Positions 1 to 5,626 are shown, counted from the stretch's first letter. The stretch: 5,882 nt of DNA from JAZQLP01 sp045629205 (GCA_045629205.1 JAZQQT010000107.1:1-5882); one strand, 5' to 3'. The notes: generated by a model not told the origin, from the letters alone. Translations and numbers: made by a program.

Positions 1-21
1 CGGCTTCCCGCTTTCGTCAAC

Positions 22-137
22 TTTGTGCAAGGCACAAAACATCACTGTGAGCAGAGCGAACAACATCACAAGCCAAAGGCGGCATCACTTTTGCGACTTT
101 GTCGCAAAACATCACTTGCTCCGCACTGCTCCTCACT
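22..137. repeat. Array of short hairpins separated by ACATCAC (GTGATGT on the minus strand)
   Basis: The pentamer ATCAC recurs at 41, 65, 84 and 111, and a degraded form (CTCAC) at 132, giving steps of 24, 19, 27 and 21 bases. Between them lie small inverted repeats: TTTGTGC/GCACAAA with loop AAG (about 23-39), GCC/GGC with loop AAA (about 73-81), and TTTGCGAC/GTCGCAAA with loop TTT (about 90-108). The unit ending at 64 forms only an imperfect stem. On the minus strand this reads as GTGATGTT followed by a variable hairpin. The linker is conserved while the stems differ in sequence but keep pairing, which suggests structure is maintained. I know this style of repeat from intergenic regions of Clostridia; its function is not known to me. 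No CDS is seen in this stretch. Confidence 0.7.
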
Positions 138-180
138 TAAATAAATCCGAAAACCGAAAACTTTTTTCCTGATACGCGAA

Positions 181-305
181 GCGCAAAAAAGAAAGAAAAA
201 AATTGTGTGTGTGTGAATTTCTTTTCCGTTCGGTTTTGCCTCTCATCTATTCTTATCTATTCTTATCTTTTCTTTTCTATTCTGTAGCGTTAGCCTAACG
301 TTAGG
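181..305. repeat. Long direct repeat, copy 1 (left border of the SPFH cassette)
   Basis: Positions 206-305 match 3524-3623 over 100 bases with one mismatch (A at 286, G at 3604). Going left, similarity continues through a GT run and an A-rich stretch to GCGCAAAA at 181, with about 5 bases of length difference. Inside are four imperfect 10-bp units (TCTATTCTTA at 246 and 256, a variant at 266, TCTATTCTGT at 276) forming a pyrimidine-rich tract. The repeat ends exactly with the 12-bp palindrome CCTAACGTTAGG (294-305), after which the two copies diverge at once. No gene is seen here. Confidence 0.95.
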
Positions 306-457
306 ATTTCCCCAAAATCCCATAACCGCAAGGGGTGTTTCGGCAGGTTTTGGTTTATTTCCTGTCTGTTTTTCGCCGAATTTTTTCACTTGTGTTCCGT
401 TTCCGGTTCGGTTCCGGTTCAATATAAGTCCGAAAAAGAAATCAACAAGGAAACTAA
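306..457. other. Intergenic stretch without a supported gene
   Basis: An open frame crosses this stretch on the minus strand (243-497), but its start lies inside the terminator hairpin, it has no ribosome site, and its 3' part reads through the direct repeat, so I do not call it a gene. Visible structure is limited to a doubled 9-mer TTCCGGTTC (401-409 and 412-420) and the spaced complementary pairs TCGGC/GCCGA (340-344, 375-379) and CAGG/CCTG (344-347, 361-364). Confidence 0.5.
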
Positions 458-494
458 ATGAAAAGGTCCTGCTTTTCAGGCAAGACCTTTTCAT
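458..494 (-). terminator. Rho-independent-like terminator after the SPFH gene
   Basis: ATGAAAAGGTC (458-468) pairs with GACCTTTTCAT (484-494) over 11 bp, with a one-base mismatch and three further pairs inside and a small loop. In minus-strand order it begins 22 bases past the SPFH stop codon. The 3' arm is T-rich (CCTTTTCATTTAG) rather than followed by a clean T run, so termination is likely but not certain. Confidence 0.65.
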
Positions 495-516
495 CAAAAA
501 TGTTACTAAATAATAT

Positions 517-1824
517 TTATTTGATTTCCGGCGGTATCGAGCTAATCACAGCGGACAATTCAGTAACCGCAGAGATTGCAGTCCAATTTGTCATACCCGG
601 CTTCCATACAAGTGTAGAAGCATCTATTTGACCGGATTGTGCCATTTGAGTAAGTGTTGATATATCATATGGTGCGGTAGATTGTCCGTTTACGGCAATA
701 TTATAAACGACCTGCGGAAGAGGCGGCAGCGTAGTAGCTACTTGCGGTGTATTGCCATTCATAATGCCGTTCATTGTTCCTGCAATATTTTGCCCGACTG
801 CGCCTCCGAGTGTCATTCCCGCCATCATAGCAGCCGGATTAAAGCCGTTGCCATTGTCCCCGAGATTAACACTGCCGGCGCCGTTTGCGCCCATATGACC
901 GAGTGCGTCAGCTCCTGCAATACCGACCTCGGATTGCTTTTCAACTTGAAATGCTCCGATATTTGCAGATTGTGTCTGCTTATGCATTGCATATTGTCCT
1001 TCTTCACGTTGAATCCGCATTTTTTCAATATAATCTTCTGTTTCAGCCTGAACCTTTGCGGCTGTCATTTCCTTGGTAACGGCAGCAAGTTGTTTATAAC
1101 CGTAACTTGACTTGTCAATTTCTATTGTAGAGATATCCACACCGGAAACCTTGACTCCGAAATTTTCACCGAGACGAGTGGAAATATCAAACTCAACAAT
1201 ATCATTGATAGTTCCGATTTTTGATTCGATTTGAAAAACAGGAATATTATTTACAGCGGGGGCATTTGCTACAGTATCTTTCACATATCTTGCAACTGCA
1301 TCTTTTATTTGCTTTTGGAAATCTTCAAGAGAGAAAGTATCAAGTCTATGTAGCTTAATGAAATTTTTATAATCCGAAATCTTAAAGGATATATTTCCTC
1401 TTACAGCAACAGGAACTCCAAAATCCGGAAAACGTGGGTCATACACATCAAAAAAAGGAATCCCGAATCTCGACTGAATAATAGAGGCAAGATTTATAAA
1501 ATATATTTCTGCCTGAAAAGGTGAGCTTCCGTCAAATGCCAAACCAAGAAGACTTGACAGGACAGGAAAGTTTTTTGTTTTAATTGTTTCATCAAACGGA
1601 CCTTCGATATAGTCCTGAAATATTCCGTCTTTTTGTTTATATACAAATACGGCAACAGAGCCGTCTTTTACACGCAAAGAAGAACCGAATCTGATTTCGT
1701 TTTCTCGCCTGTTTGCGCCAAGTTCCGTATCCTTCGGATGCCATTTCCAAATCAGATAATCCTGTTCATCACAGCGAATAACATCTGATAATCCACCAGT
1801 TTTTTTATTATTGAATATAGACAT
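517..1824 (-). CDS. SPFH-domain (YdjI / 'virion core' type) protein with C-terminal GYF_2-like domain
   Basis: This 435-residue protein is the third gene of the operon. It starts 12 bases after the zinc-ribbon stop codon, with AAGAGG placed 5 bases before its ATG. Residues about 20-240 resemble the SPFH/band-7 domain of the B. subtilis YdjI group: W25-K-W, a beta-rich segment with G76PFDETIKTKNFP, AEIYFI (105-110), and the RFGIPFFDVYDPRF stretch (119-132) where the family usually has a GT..PI..DP motif. Residues about 240-300 are a charged, Gln-rich helix typical of SPFH oligomerisation. Residues 300-355 are Gly/Ala/Met-rich, and residues 373-428 match a GYF_2 (DUF4339) domain, with the TLVWKPGMTNW core at 404-414. 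There is no signal peptide or membrane span. SPFH proteins form membrane-associated scaffolds; many YdjI relatives end in a zinc ribbon, whereas here a GYF-like domain takes that place and a partner gene supplies the zinc ribbons. The biological role is inferred only: membrane-stress or membrane-domain scaffolding. Confidence 0.9.
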   Translation of the reverse strand: MSIFNNKKTGGLSDVIRCDEQDYLIWKWHPKDTELGANRRENEIRFGSSLRVKDGSVAVFVYKQKDGIFQDYIEGPFDETIKTKNFPVLSSLLGLAFDGSSPFQAEIYFINLASIIQSRFGIPFFDVYDPRFPDFGVPVAVRGNISFKISDYKNFIKLHRLDTFSLEDFQKQIKDAVARYVKDTVANAPAVNNIPVFQIESKIGTINDIVEFDISTRLGENFGVKVSGVDISTIEIDKSSYGYKQLAAVTKEMTAAKVQAETEDYIEKMRIQREEGQYAMHKQTQSANIGAFQVEKQSEVGIAGADALGHMGANGAGSVNLGDNGNGFNPAAMMAGMTLGGAVGQNIAGTMNGIMNGNTPQVATTLPPLPQVVYNIAVNGQSTAPYDISTLTQMAQSGQIDASTLVWKPGMTNWTAISAVTELSAVISSIPPEIK

Positions 1825-1836
1825 ATTAACCTCTTC

Positions 1837-3096
1837 TTATTTAACATAAATTATATGATATCCGTTTATTTCTTCATATTTTAATTCGATTTTAAAGAGA
1901 ATTGATGAAACGTCAAATAATTCTTTTCTATCTGTAGAATATTGCGGGTCTAATTCTATCTCATAAATACGTTCTGAATCAACATCCATTGCAAGTAGAT
2001 TTTGAATAAATATTTGAATCTCGGTCGAGTCACTATTGTCAGAATAGCTTCCAAATGAAATATCATAATTATTTATATAAACTGTCCCATCATCTAATGA
2101 AAAATCATTTGGATTACGCTTATCTGCCTTAATAATATCTTCAATTTCGTTTTGCGCATCTTTTACGCAAATAACATCAATTTTTGCTCCTACCTTACCA
2201 TTTTCTTTAACATAAAAAAAGCATCCTTGTTCACCGATTTTATAATTATCGCTGATCCAACCGCTAAATGCTACATGCTCTGCTTGGATTGAGTTTGTGG
2301 ATTCTGTATCAATGACATAGTCATCAGAATTATATAAACCAATCAATATGAGTAACATAATAATCATAATACCCACAAAAATCAGTGCTTTATTCCTTAC
2401 TTTTTTCTTAATTGCCGCCATTGACTGATTTATATCGGATATCATAAAATTAACCATAGAATCATTCTTAAGAACCAAATTGGCTTGATTACCCAAATCA
2501 ATAGCCTTATTATTCCAAACATTAGCCCAATACAAATTATTCCCTATTATGGATGATGATGCTATTGCTTTAATTTTTCCCTGAATAAATCTGATAGCTT
2601 CGATAATAGAACTTTTATCATTTGGAAAAACAAAATTACTAATTAAATTATATTTACGTTGTTCTGCTACGCTAAGCGTTGGTTGTTTATTGATTGTAAT
2701 AAGCGGCATCACCATATAGATAATCAAAGGGATACAAAGCGTACATAAATTTAAAATTACCCACAAAAATTTACCACATTTCGACCATGATGACCATCCT
2801 TTTTTTGTTTTTGGCTCAGAAGCAATTTGGTTGTCACAGTCATTTATTTTTGTAATAAAATTATTAAGCGACTCGGAAATTTTAACTGAATTAAACTCAT
2901 GCCCACAATCAGGACAAATAGCAGACATAGAAGGAACCTCTGCGCCGCATGAAGGACATTTTATAATTTTTCCGAGAAATTCCTGTTTTCGCTCTGATAC
3001 AGTTTCTTCACTGTCTGATGAAACACGTGTTCCGCAAGACTTACAAAAATTAGAGCCAGATTCTAATAAGTTTCCGCATTTAATACAATAAGCCAT
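1837..3096 (-). CDS. Double zinc-ribbon protein with two membrane segments
   Basis: This 419-residue protein has AGGAG (3103-3107) six bases before its ATG and begins 19 bases after the regulator stop codon. Two zinc ribbons are plain: CxxC pairs at C4/C7 with C18/C21, and C47/C50 with C61/C64. Hydrophobic stretches at about 109-134 and 236-254 look like membrane helices, separated by a polar region rich in Asn, Lys and Ile. The remaining 165 residues (255-419) are acidic and probably a folded domain on the far side of the membrane; I do not recognise it. The overall plan, an N-terminal zinc ribbon plus membrane anchor encoded next to an SPFH protein, recalls YdjG of the B. subtilis ydjFGHI operon, whose zinc-ribbon proteins work with the SPFH protein YdjI. 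That is analogy from layout, not demonstrated homology. The gene is markedly AT-rich compared with 4461-5513, which fits acquisition. Confidence 0.85.
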   Translation of the reverse strand: MAYCIKCGNLLESGSNFCKSCGTRVSSDSEETVSERKQEFLGKIIKCPSCGAEVPSMSAICPDCGHEFNSVKISESLNNFITKINDCDNQIASEPKTKKGWSSWSKCGKFLWVILNLCTLCIPLIIYMVMPLITINKQPTLSVAEQRKYNLISNFVFPNDKSSIIEAIRFIQGKIKAIASSSIIGNNLYWANVWNNKAIDLGNQANLVLKNDSMVNFMISDINQSMAAIKKKVRNKALIFVGIMIIMLLILIGLYNSDDYVIDTESTNSIQAEHVAFSGWISDNYKIGEQGCFFYVKENGKVGAKIDVICVKDAQNEIEDIIKADKRNPNDFSLDDGTVYINNYDISFGSYSDNSDSTEIQIFIQNLLAMDVDSERIYEIELDPQYSTDRKELFDVSSILFKIELKYEEINGYHIIYVK

Positions 3097-3115
3097 AACA
3101 ATCTCCTAAATATTA

Positions 3116-3325
3116 TCAACATTCATCTTTTACAGCATCACAAATATCACCAATATTACATTCAAGATAATCACAGATTCTCAGCAATACGGAAAGTGCC
3201 ACCTCTTCGTTTCGCCTTAATTTTGTCATCGTTCCTGTCGCAATATTCAAATCCTGCCGAAAACGAACAGTAGAAATATTTTTCTCAATAAGTAATATCC
3301 ACATTTTTTTATAACTTATATGCAA
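3116..3325 (-). CDS. Small Cro/C1-type (XRE, HTH_26-like) transcriptional regulator, TTG start
   Basis: The protein has 69 residues if translation starts at TTG 3325. AAAGGAG (3335-3341) lies nine bases before that TTG, and the resulting N-terminus MHISYKKMWILLIEKN matches the usual beginning of short HTH_26 proteins (M-x-ISY-x-K-L-W-x-LL). The in-frame ATG at 3334 touches the ribosome site directly, and an in-frame frame extends further up to 3382, but neither has proper spacing. The helix-turn-helix spans about residues 20-40 (RFRQDLNIATGTMTKLRRNE), followed by VLLRICDYLECNIGDICDAV, the standard C-terminal helices. First gene of the operon; it probably binds near its own promoter and controls the zinc-ribbon and SPFH genes. 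That role is inferred from position and family. Confidence 0.85.
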   Translation of the reverse strand: MHISYKKMWILLIEKNISTVRFRQDLNIATGTMTKLRRNEEVALSVLLRICDYLECNIGDICDAVKDEC

Positions 3326-3334
3326 AAAAACCAT

Positions 3335-3341
3335 CTCCTTT
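3335..3341 (-). promoter_or_regulatory. Ribosome binding site that decides the regulator start
   Basis: The sequence AAAGGAG on the minus strand is nine bases from TTG 3325 and zero bases from ATG 3334. This argues for the TTG as the true start and for a 69-residue product. Confidence 0.7.
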
Positions 3342-3367
3342 CGTTTCATAATAAATAACTTTAATAT

Positions 3368-3397
3368 ATTATACCACATCAAATACTAACTTGTCAA
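3368..3397 (-). promoter_or_regulatory. Sigma-A promoter of the HTH/zinc-ribbon/SPFH operon
   Basis: On the minus strand a perfect TTGACA (3392-3397) and a perfect TATAAT (3368-3373) are separated by 18 bases. Transcription would begin around 3360, about 20 bases before the ribosome site. Both hexamers are full consensus, so an unrepressed promoter would be strong, which fits control by the regulator encoded directly downstream. Confidence 0.85.
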
Positions 3398-3486
3398 TAT
3401 TAAATAGCAAGTTCTTGCGATTTTTTCTTTAAATTATGATTTATTGATTTCATATAAATAAAACAACTATTGACAAGAACCTATTT
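3381..3486. promoter_or_regulatory. Inverted-repeat pair, candidate operator for the HTH protein
   Basis: TATTGACAAGnnnnTATTT occurs on the minus strand at 3381-3399 and on the plus strand at 3468-3486, so the two sites face each other 68 bases apart with 15 of 19 positions identical. The first contains the -35 hexamer of the operon promoter. Between them lies GCAAG-TT-CTTGC (3407-3418), and CAAGAAC is shared by this element and the outer plus-strand site. A repressor bound here would block the promoter. Binding is inference. Confidence 0.45.
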
Positions 3487-3503
3487 TATATAATTTTCGC
3501 AGC

Positions 3504-3623
3504 GCGCAAAAAAAAAGAAAATTTGTGTGTGTGAATTTCTTTTCCGTTCGGTTTTGCCTCTCATCTATTCTTATCTATTCTTATCTTTTCTTTTCTATTC
3601 TGTGGCGTTAGCCTAACGTTAGG
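3504..3623. repeat. Long direct repeat, copy 2 (right border of the SPFH cassette)
   Basis: This is the same-orientation partner of 181-305: 3524-3623 is 99 of 100 identical to 206-305. It contains the same 10-bp pyrimidine-rich units and ends in CCTAACGTTAGG at 3612-3623. The two copies are 3318 bases apart and enclose the regulator, zinc-ribbon and SPFH genes with their promoter and terminator. Confidence 0.95.
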
Positions 3624-3656
3624 TTTGCGTTATCCTAACGTTAGCCTAACGTTAGG
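3606..3656. repeat. Cluster of TAACGTTA palindromes
   Basis: TAACGTTA occurs at 3614-3621, 3636-3643 and 3647-3654, with half sites GCGTTAG around them, so CCTAAC and GTTAGG blocks alternate. The first site belongs to the direct repeat and is also present once at 296-303; the other two exist only beside copy 2, nearest the replisome-organiser gene. The arrangement resembles a repeated protein-binding site, as at replication origins or operators. The binding protein is unknown. Confidence 0.8.
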
Positions 3657-3719
3657 TTGCTCAAAAAACGTGATGATTTCAAGGAAACCGAATTTCGGAT
3701 TTGTGCTATGACACACATA

Positions 3720-3767
3720 TTTCACATCCGTTTTTAATGACTTCATATATTTTTCACACCTGTTTTA
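3720..3767. repeat. Two iteron-like direct repeats downstream of the replisome-organiser gene
   Basis: TTTCACATCCGTTTTT (3720-3735) and TTTCACACCTGTTTTA (3752-3767) are 32 bases apart, with similar AT-rich flanks (ACATAT and CATATAT in front, ATGAC/ACGTCA behind). ACGTCA also appears twice between 3767 and 3788. About three helical turns separate the units, a spacing seen in iterons. There is no gene between 3383 and 3785; this stretch, the palindromes, the direct repeat and the operon promoter account for it. Confidence 0.5.
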
Positions 3768-3785
3768 CGTCAAACTGTGTGCACG

Positions 3786-4271
3786 TCACAACTTTTGGCT
3801 TCCCGAAATAACCGCTTCGCTGTATTCAAGTATTTGTTTAATATTCTCCTCTCTTTCTGCCTTCTTCTTTTCATCTTCCTCCTTTTTCTTTGCGTCATCA
3901 TACCATTTTTTCTGTCGGGCACGGTTATGCTCTTTCATTTTTTCAAGTCCGTCTATATTCTGGTTTTTCTCCCATCCTGAAATCCTCGGATATTTTGCAT
4001 CTCCGTCTATCATTCCGAGTTTGCGGAATATGCTCATACCTCGGCTTACGGTTTCCGTATCCAGCCCCAGCTCCTCCGCAAGCGAAGCCCGTGAATACGG
4101 TATCCCCTCGCTCATAAAGATCCTGCCTCCGTCGTTGCACCTCCCGGCAACGGTAAGAAGCATAATAAAAAGAAGGACGAGTCTGTCCCCGTCCTCCAAG
4201 GTTCTTATGTGGCGGATCTTACGGTTCTGAAAAATCCCCACGTCAAGTTTGATCCATGAAATACTGTTCAA
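3786..4271 (-). CDS. Phage replisome organiser, N-terminal-domain protein (short form), TTG start
   Basis: The protein has 161 residues, starting at TTG 4271 with AGGAGG (4279-4284) seven bases ahead; no ATG lies near. Residues 5-95 match the phage replisome organiser N-terminal domain: SWIKLDVGIFQNRKIRHI, a hydrophobic helix LVLLFIMLLTVAGRCNDGGRIF, IPYSRASLAEELGL and a winged-helix segment to GMID (about 86-89). Residues 98-124 (GWEKNQNIDGLEKMKEHNRARQKKW) are the usual basic linker. Residues 126-145 are a Lys/Glu-rich charged helix and the protein ends soon after, so the DnaD-like C-terminal part seen in longer relatives is absent. Such proteins bind origin DNA and recruit the helicase loader in phages and integrative elements. 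Nearby palindromes and iteron-like repeats fit that role. It may be a natural short form or a 3'-truncated remnant. Confidence 0.85.
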   Translation of the reverse strand: MNSISWIKLDVGIFQNRKIRHIRTLEDGDRLVLLFIMLLTVAGRCNDGGRIFMSEGIPYSRASLAEELGLDTETVSRGMSIFRKLGMIDGDAKYPRISGWEKNQNIDGLEKMKEHNRARQKKWYDDAKKKEEDEKKKAEREENIKQILEYSEAVISGSQKL

Positions 4272-4277
4272 AAAAAC

Positions 4278-4284
4278 ACCTCCT
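4278..4284 (-). promoter_or_regulatory. Strong ribosome binding site fixing a TTG start
   Basis: AGGAGGT on the minus strand is a near-perfect anti-16S match, with AGGAGG ending seven bases before TTG 4271. The frame is open further upstream (to a TAA inside the terminator hairpin) but offers no better start, so the TTG is well supported. Confidence 0.8.
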
Positions 4285-4366
4285 GTGTTCGGCGCTCCTG
4301 CCGATAATGATTTTGATGTCGGAATTGTTGCCGCGCCGAAAACGAAATACGTTTCAAGACAAAGAT

Positions 4367-4398
4367 ACCTGCCGGAAAGTTATCCCTTTCCGGCAGGT
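4367..4398. terminator. Perfect 13-bp hairpin between the NUP gene and the replisome-organiser gene
   Basis: ACCTGCCGGAAAG (4367-4379) and CTTTCCGGCAGGT (4386-4398) pair perfectly around a six-base loop. It stands about 60 bases past the stop codon of the NUP gene. T-richness follows on both sides (ATCTTTGTC on minus, GTTTTCG on plus), though neither is a clean T run, so it may act in either direction or chiefly as an mRNA 3'-end stabiliser. It separates host-like sequence from the replisome-organiser region. Confidence 0.7.
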
Positions 4399-4460
4399 GT
4401 TTTCGCATATTGATACCGATTTTTGATATTTTCGGAATGATCCGGAACGAAGCCGCCCTT

Positions 4461-5513
4461 TTATCGGTTCGCCTCAAATTCTCCATTCAGCACGGCGTCG
4501 ATTACCGTTTTCGAAGCGTCAAACAGACTTCTCATCGCCGACTCGAATATGTCTATCGACGCGCTGTTGTCTCCGCTTGCATCATTGCCTCCGTCCCCGG
4601 ACCAGATACTTTCGGGACTGTCGTTACCCAAAAACACGTCCAAATCAACAACGACACGTAAGGAAATAATTCTGTTGAGCATTCCGTAACATTCGGCGGT
4701 ATTGGCAACGGTCAGTTCTTCCATTTCGGTAACGGCGTAAGGATCGGGCATATTACGGCTCCCGACTATTTTAAGGGCGTTATTGTGTCCGATCTCGCCT
4801 TTCCAATAACTGTCGCCCGAAAGCGCCGTTCCTTTTATGATCGCCGGTTCCCGCACAGCCCATTCTTCATCGCCGAAGTTCGCCGCCATCACTCTTTTTG
4901 AGGCGTCCGTAGTGTAAGGCTTAAAGTCCTTGATTATACCGTAAACCTTATCCGCGAGCGCGGAAGAAAGCAGTTTGCCCGCGGTGACGTCGTAGGAGCT
5001 GTCCGCGAACCACGTCGTCTGCGAGTTCGCGTCTTCAAATTCCCGTATATCGGCGGTATGCCCGAGTTCATTGTCGCAGGCGCCGGTAACAAGAACGATA
5101 TCGCCGAGAGTGGTTAATCCCGCGCTTCCTCCGGCGCAGCCGACGGAAACGATATATGCGCCCGAAAAATCGTAATTTTTATCCGACAAAACAGCCGTCA
5201 GGGCAAGGGCACAGGCATTTTTGCCCATTCCCGAAACCAAAACAGCCGCTCCGCTGTTCCCGTTAACGAAAAAGCGGGCCGTTCCCGGCATATTGGGCAC
5301 GGCGGTTTCTTTTGCGCCGCCGCAGTATTCCTCATAAAACAACTGCGCTTCGCCTATATCATCGCCGCTCATTTCTCCGATCTCAAATTTCGGAACGATG
5401 AGCGCCTTTATTTTTATCGGAGCCGCGGACTTATCCGCGCCGCACGATGTCAGACACATCAGCGCTTGGGCAAAAATCACGGCTGACAAAAAGAGACCGA
5501 TCGCTTTTTTCAT
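4461..5513 (-). CDS. Purine nucleoside permease (NUP) family lipoprotein
   Basis: The protein has 350 residues from ATG 5513. A lipoprotein signal is clear: MKK, a hydrophobic core, and lipobox LTSC with Cys24 as the lipidated residue, so it should be anchored on the outer face of the membrane. The mature part matches the NUP family (PF06516), related in fold to nucleoside phosphorylases: ALIVPKFEIGEMSGDDIGEAQLFYEEY (37-63), VSGMGKNACALALTAVLSD (93-111), YIVSVGCAGGSAGLTTLGD (120-138), ELGHTADIREFE (149-160), TTWFADSSYD (166-175), ALSGDSYWKGEIGHNN (230-245) and MPDPYAVTEMEE (255-266). A Gly/Asp/Asn/Ser-rich insert (about 305-319) precedes the last helix. Members are thought to bind or process purine nucleosides for uptake; whether this one transports or cleaves is not visible. 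The ATG at 5531 is in frame but lacks a ribosome site. Codon use is more GC-rich than the 517-3325 operon. Confidence 0.9.
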   Translation of the reverse strand: MKKAIGLFLSAVIFAQALMCLTSCGADKSAAPIKIKALIVPKFEIGEMSGDDIGEAQLFYEEYCGGAKETAVPNMPGTARFFVNGNSGAAVLVSGMGKNACALALTAVLSDKNYDFSGAYIVSVGCAGGSAGLTTLGDIVLVTGACDNELGHTADIREFEDANSQTTWFADSSYDVTAGKLLSSALADKVYGIIKDFKPYTTDASKRVMAANFGDEEWAVREPAIIKGTALSGDSYWKGEIGHNNALKIVGSRNMPDPYAVTEMEELTVANTAECYGMLNRIISLRVVVDLDVFLGNDSPESIWSGDGGNDASGDNSASIDIFESAMRSLFDASKTVIDAVLNGEFEANR

Positions 5514-5522
5514 ACAGATGAT

Positions 5523-5528
5523 TCCTTT
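5523..5528 (-). promoter_or_regulatory. Ribosome binding site that decides the NUP start
   Basis: AAAGGA on the minus strand lies nine bases before ATG 5513 and overlaps the second codon of the alternative ATG at 5531. The shorter form also gives a standard lipoprotein signal peptide beginning MKKAIG. Confidence 0.65.
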
Positions 5529-5617
5529 CATTGCTTCACGTTACGGATTAAAACCGTCGGCGTCCGGTCTCGGGCAAGGCACGGAACCCGGATACCGAAG
5601 CCCAAAACCGCATATAT

Positions 5618-5626
5618 ATTTTACCA
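5618..5626 (-). promoter_or_regulatory. Possible extended -10 promoter for the NUP gene
   Basis: TGGTAAAAT on the minus strand matches an extended -10 (TGn plus TAAAAT), but no good -35 hexamer is seen 16-18 bases upstream, only an A-rich stretch. The leader would be about 100 bases, GC-rich, with possible TCCGG/CCGGA pairing. I see no purine-riboswitch core in it. Confidence 0.35.

Noticed and set aside
22..137. CRISPR array
   Set aside because: The conserved part is only 5-7 bases, spacing is irregular, and the intervening sequence is self-complementary rather than unique spacers.
243..497. 84-codon open frame on the minus strand
   Set aside because: It starts inside the terminator hairpin, has no ribosome site, and its end is made of the direct-repeat sequence; composition is not gene-like.
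3470..3494. Plus-strand TTGACA followed by TATAAT
   Set aside because: The spacer is only 13 bases, too short for a sigma-A promoter, and no rightward gene follows; better explained as a half of the candidate operator.
3606..3656. Telomere-like CCTAAC/GTTAGG repeat
   Set aside because: The blocks alternate in orientation as palindromes instead of running in tandem, so this looks like protein-binding sites and not telomeric sequence.
4256..4426. Plus-strand 56-codon frame from ATG 4256 with a signal-peptide-like start (MKYCSKKHLLCSALLPIM)
   Set aside because: It has no ribosome site, overlaps the start of the replisome-organiser gene antisense, and reads through the perfect hairpin at 4367-4398.
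4268..4486. 72-codon minus-strand frame between the NUP gene and the replisome-organiser gene
   Set aside because: It overlaps the 3' end of the NUP gene, passes through the terminator hairpin, and overlaps the strong ribosome site of the next gene; no family resemblance.
5514..5617. Purine riboswitch in the NUP leader
   Set aside because: The leader is GC-rich and lacks the conserved three-way-junction core; only a weak TCCGG/CCGGA pairing is seen.
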